Source: Candidatus Latescibacterota bacterium (GTDB lineage Bacteria > Latescibacterota > 4484-107). From it: DNA of 5,448 nucleotides. Shown one piece after another: positions 4,064 through 5,448 of this stretch. The notes below the pieces were generated by a model, which saw nothing but the letters and a program-made list of their open reading frames with translations, did no database searches and was not told where the DNA came from. A program made the position numbers and the translations under genes. Each line of letters starts with the position of its first letter. Within the stretch, counting starts at the first letter, position 1. The stretch spans positions 1-5,448 of the forward strand of contig JAUWMS010000234.1 in the NCBI GenBank assembly GCA_030613045.1. The letters are read 5' to 3'.

Positions 4064-5448
4064 TCAGGTACGCGAAGCAGCATCCTGCACCTTCTCCCGA
4101 ACCATGCGGGTGATCGTCCGGAAGTCCACTTTTCCGCTCCCCATTTTGGGCAACTCGGGAAAGACCACGAAACGTTTGGGAATGGCAATGGGAGGGAGTT
4201 TTTCGTACAATTTTTTCATGATCTCCTTCTCGTTGATCTCTTCCGTCACCGCCGCCACGATCCGGGCCCCTTTCAGGGAATCCGGCACTTCAACCACACA
4301 GCAGCTCACGTCGTCGGGAAGCAACTCCTCAAGCACGCTTTCCGTCCGCACCAGCGAAACCATTTCGCCTCCGATTTTGACAAACCGCTTGAGCCGTCCC
4401 CGGTGCCAAAGGAAACCCTCCTCGTCCAGCACGCCCATATCTCCGGTATCATACCAGCCATCTACAATGTGCAGCGACGTCTCCTCCAGATCGTCAAAAT
4501 ATCCCTTCATCACGAGATCGCCCTTGACCAGAATCTTCCCTTCTTTTCCCGGCGGGAGCTCTTTCCCCGTCCGGATATCCGTGATCTTCACCTGCGCACC
4601 GGGCAATACCTTCCCGATGCTGCCGGGCCGGTTGGCTTCGTGGCTATTGATCGAAACCACCGGGCTGGTCTCGGTGGTGCCGTATCCCTCCAAAAGCTCG
4701 ATGCTGTGTTTCTTCTGATAGCCCTCCCGAAGCCAGTCGGGCGTCTTATCCGCTCCCGCCACCATCAGCCGGACGGACGCAAAATCGCCGGGTTTGGATT
4801 CTCTGAGATACCCGGCGAAAAAGATCGGAGTGGCCGCGATCATCGTCACCTGCTCTTCCCTCATAAAGCCCGGAATTCGCTTATAGTCTAAGGGATTGGC
4901 GCACGTCACCGCCGTCATCCCCATCGTGAGCGGAAGCCAGAAATTGGTCATTTGCCCGAATACGTGAAACAAGGGCAAAATGGACATGATCACATCCTGA
5001 TTCGACAGTTGCATGACCTCCACCACATCGCGCACATTGGAGCCGATGTTTCGATGGGTCAACTCAACCGCCTTGGGCGATTTCTCGCTGCCACTGGTAA
5101 ATAAGATCACCACATCGTCATCCGGTTTTGTCGGAGGAAGCGCGTTCAGGATGAGCTTGGTCGGAAGTTTTGACTTCAGCGCGGCCCGCAGCTTATCGCC
5201 GGTTGTGATGTCCTTCATCACATCTTCGAGAAAAATCATACCCGGCACCAGCGGACACCGGATCTTCTCGAGCAGCGCGCGCGAGGTGATGATCTTCTTG
5301 CACCCGCACATATCCTGCGCATATTCACAGTTCTCGGCCGCGCCGGTGGAGTAGTTGCTCATCACGGGCACTTTGCCGGCCATGAGCAGGCCCCGTACGG
5401 TGAGCATCGAACCGGCGGAGGTGGGACTCATCACGCCGACGTATCCCT
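4064..5448 (-). CDS. AMP-forming acyl-ACP/acyl-CoA synthetase, Aas-like (5' end outside window)
   Basis: This is the C-terminal ~460 residues of an adenylate-forming enzyme that activates fatty acids through an acyl-AMP for transfer to ACP or CoA. The frame stays open to the window edge: GYVGV precedes the visible MSPTSAGSM, so the start lies beyond 5448. Numbering from the codon at 5434, the motifs are FTSGSEKSPKAV (112-123), LLEGYGTTETSP (247-258), YDTGD (328-332), GRLKRFVKIGGEMVSL (346-361) and GSGKVDFR (432-439) with the catalytic-type Lys435. The KIGGEMVS segment and the TSGSE start of the phosphate loop point to the branch that includes the C-terminal domain of Aas (acyl-ACP synthetase), rather than typical FadD. 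The missing N-terminus could carry a fused acyltransferase or transporter domain. The phosphate loop lacks two usual glycines (EKSPKAV instead of EGxPKGV). A strong terminator follows. Confidence 0.9.
   Translation of the reverse strand, partial: GYVGVMSPTSAGSMLTVRGLLMAGKVPVMSNYSTGAAENCEYAQDMCGCKKIITSRALLEKIRCPLVPGMIFLEDVMKDITTGDKLRAALKSKLPTKLILNALPPTKPDDDVVILFTSGSEKSPKAVELTHRNIGSNVRDVVEVMQLSNQDVIMSILPLFHVFGQMTNFWLPLTMGMTAVTCANPLDYKRIPGFMREEQVTMIAATPIFFAGYLRESKPGDFASVRLMVAGADKTPDWLREGYQKKHSIELLEGYGTTETSPVVSINSHEANRPGSIGKVLPGAQVKITDIRTGKELPPGKEGKILVKGDLVMKGYFDDLEETSLHIVDGWYDTGDMGVLDEEGFLWHRGRLKRFVKIGGEMVSLVRTESVLEELLPDDVSCCVVEVPDSLKGARIVAAVTEEINEKEIMKKLYEKLPPIAIPKRFVVFPELPKMGSGKVDFRTITRMVREKVQDAASRT

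Noticed and set aside
4031..4891. Long plus-strand open frame of 286 codons opposite the acyl synthetase
   Set aside because: It is the antisense shadow of a gene with a full set of adenylation motifs; its translation is rich in His, Arg and Pro with no family resemblance.

Overview
The window looks like a bacterial chromosome segment in which a GC-richer housekeeping-type gene on the right is followed leftwards by a mosaic of defence and mobile-type genes. Every gene I can support reads on the minus strand, from right to left. Good Shine-Dalgarno sequences (GGAGG-like) and tightly overlapping genes show a bacterium. An Aas-like acyl-ACP/acyl-CoA synthetase and integron-like recombination sites fit a Gram-negative or environmental lineage. 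I cannot name the phylum from this sequence alone.

Layout from right to left. (1) 4064-5448: the 3' part of an AMP-forming acyl-ACP/acyl-CoA synthetase, cut by the window edge and closed by a perfect 15-bp hairpin terminator (3997-4029). (2) 3637-3996: a non-coding stretch with short CACGGA repeats, a possible promoter (perfect TTGACA, weak -10) and small inverted repeats. (3) 1845-3636: a two-gene unit separated by one base. It encodes an amino-group DNA methyltransferase (DPFSGRGTT and TSPPF motifs) and a small protein with a PD-(D/E)XK-like core, probably a type II-like restriction-modification pair. (4) 1602-1844: an AT-rich, gene-free stretch with related inverted repeats. (5) 1013-1600: a compact unit with one gene for a small membrane protein, bounded by attC-like palindromes; I interpret it as an integron gene cassette. 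(6) 18-920: a type VII toxin-antitoxin unit, mntA (nucleotidyltransferase antitoxin) overlapping hepT (HEPN RNase toxin), followed closely by a small uncharacterised gene.

The main inference is that the left part is an integron-type array without a visible integrase. The palindrome at 1007-1064 has the architecture of an attC site: TAAC/GTTA ends, unpaired spacers, paired inner boxes and one extra-helical base. Its first core box, GCATAAC on the minus strand, is the exact complement of GTTATGC, the box where the unit begins at 1595-1601. That relation is expected of a cassette that has circulated. The membrane-protein stop codon lies inside the attC-like core and its start codon is 24 bases into the unit, as in typical cassettes. 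The toxin-antitoxin genes begin directly after this attC, so they may form the next cassette; its far end is not in the window.

Functionally, the restriction-modification pair and MntA-HepT could both act against phage or stabilise the region. Neither activity has been tested, and family assignments rest on motifs read by eye.
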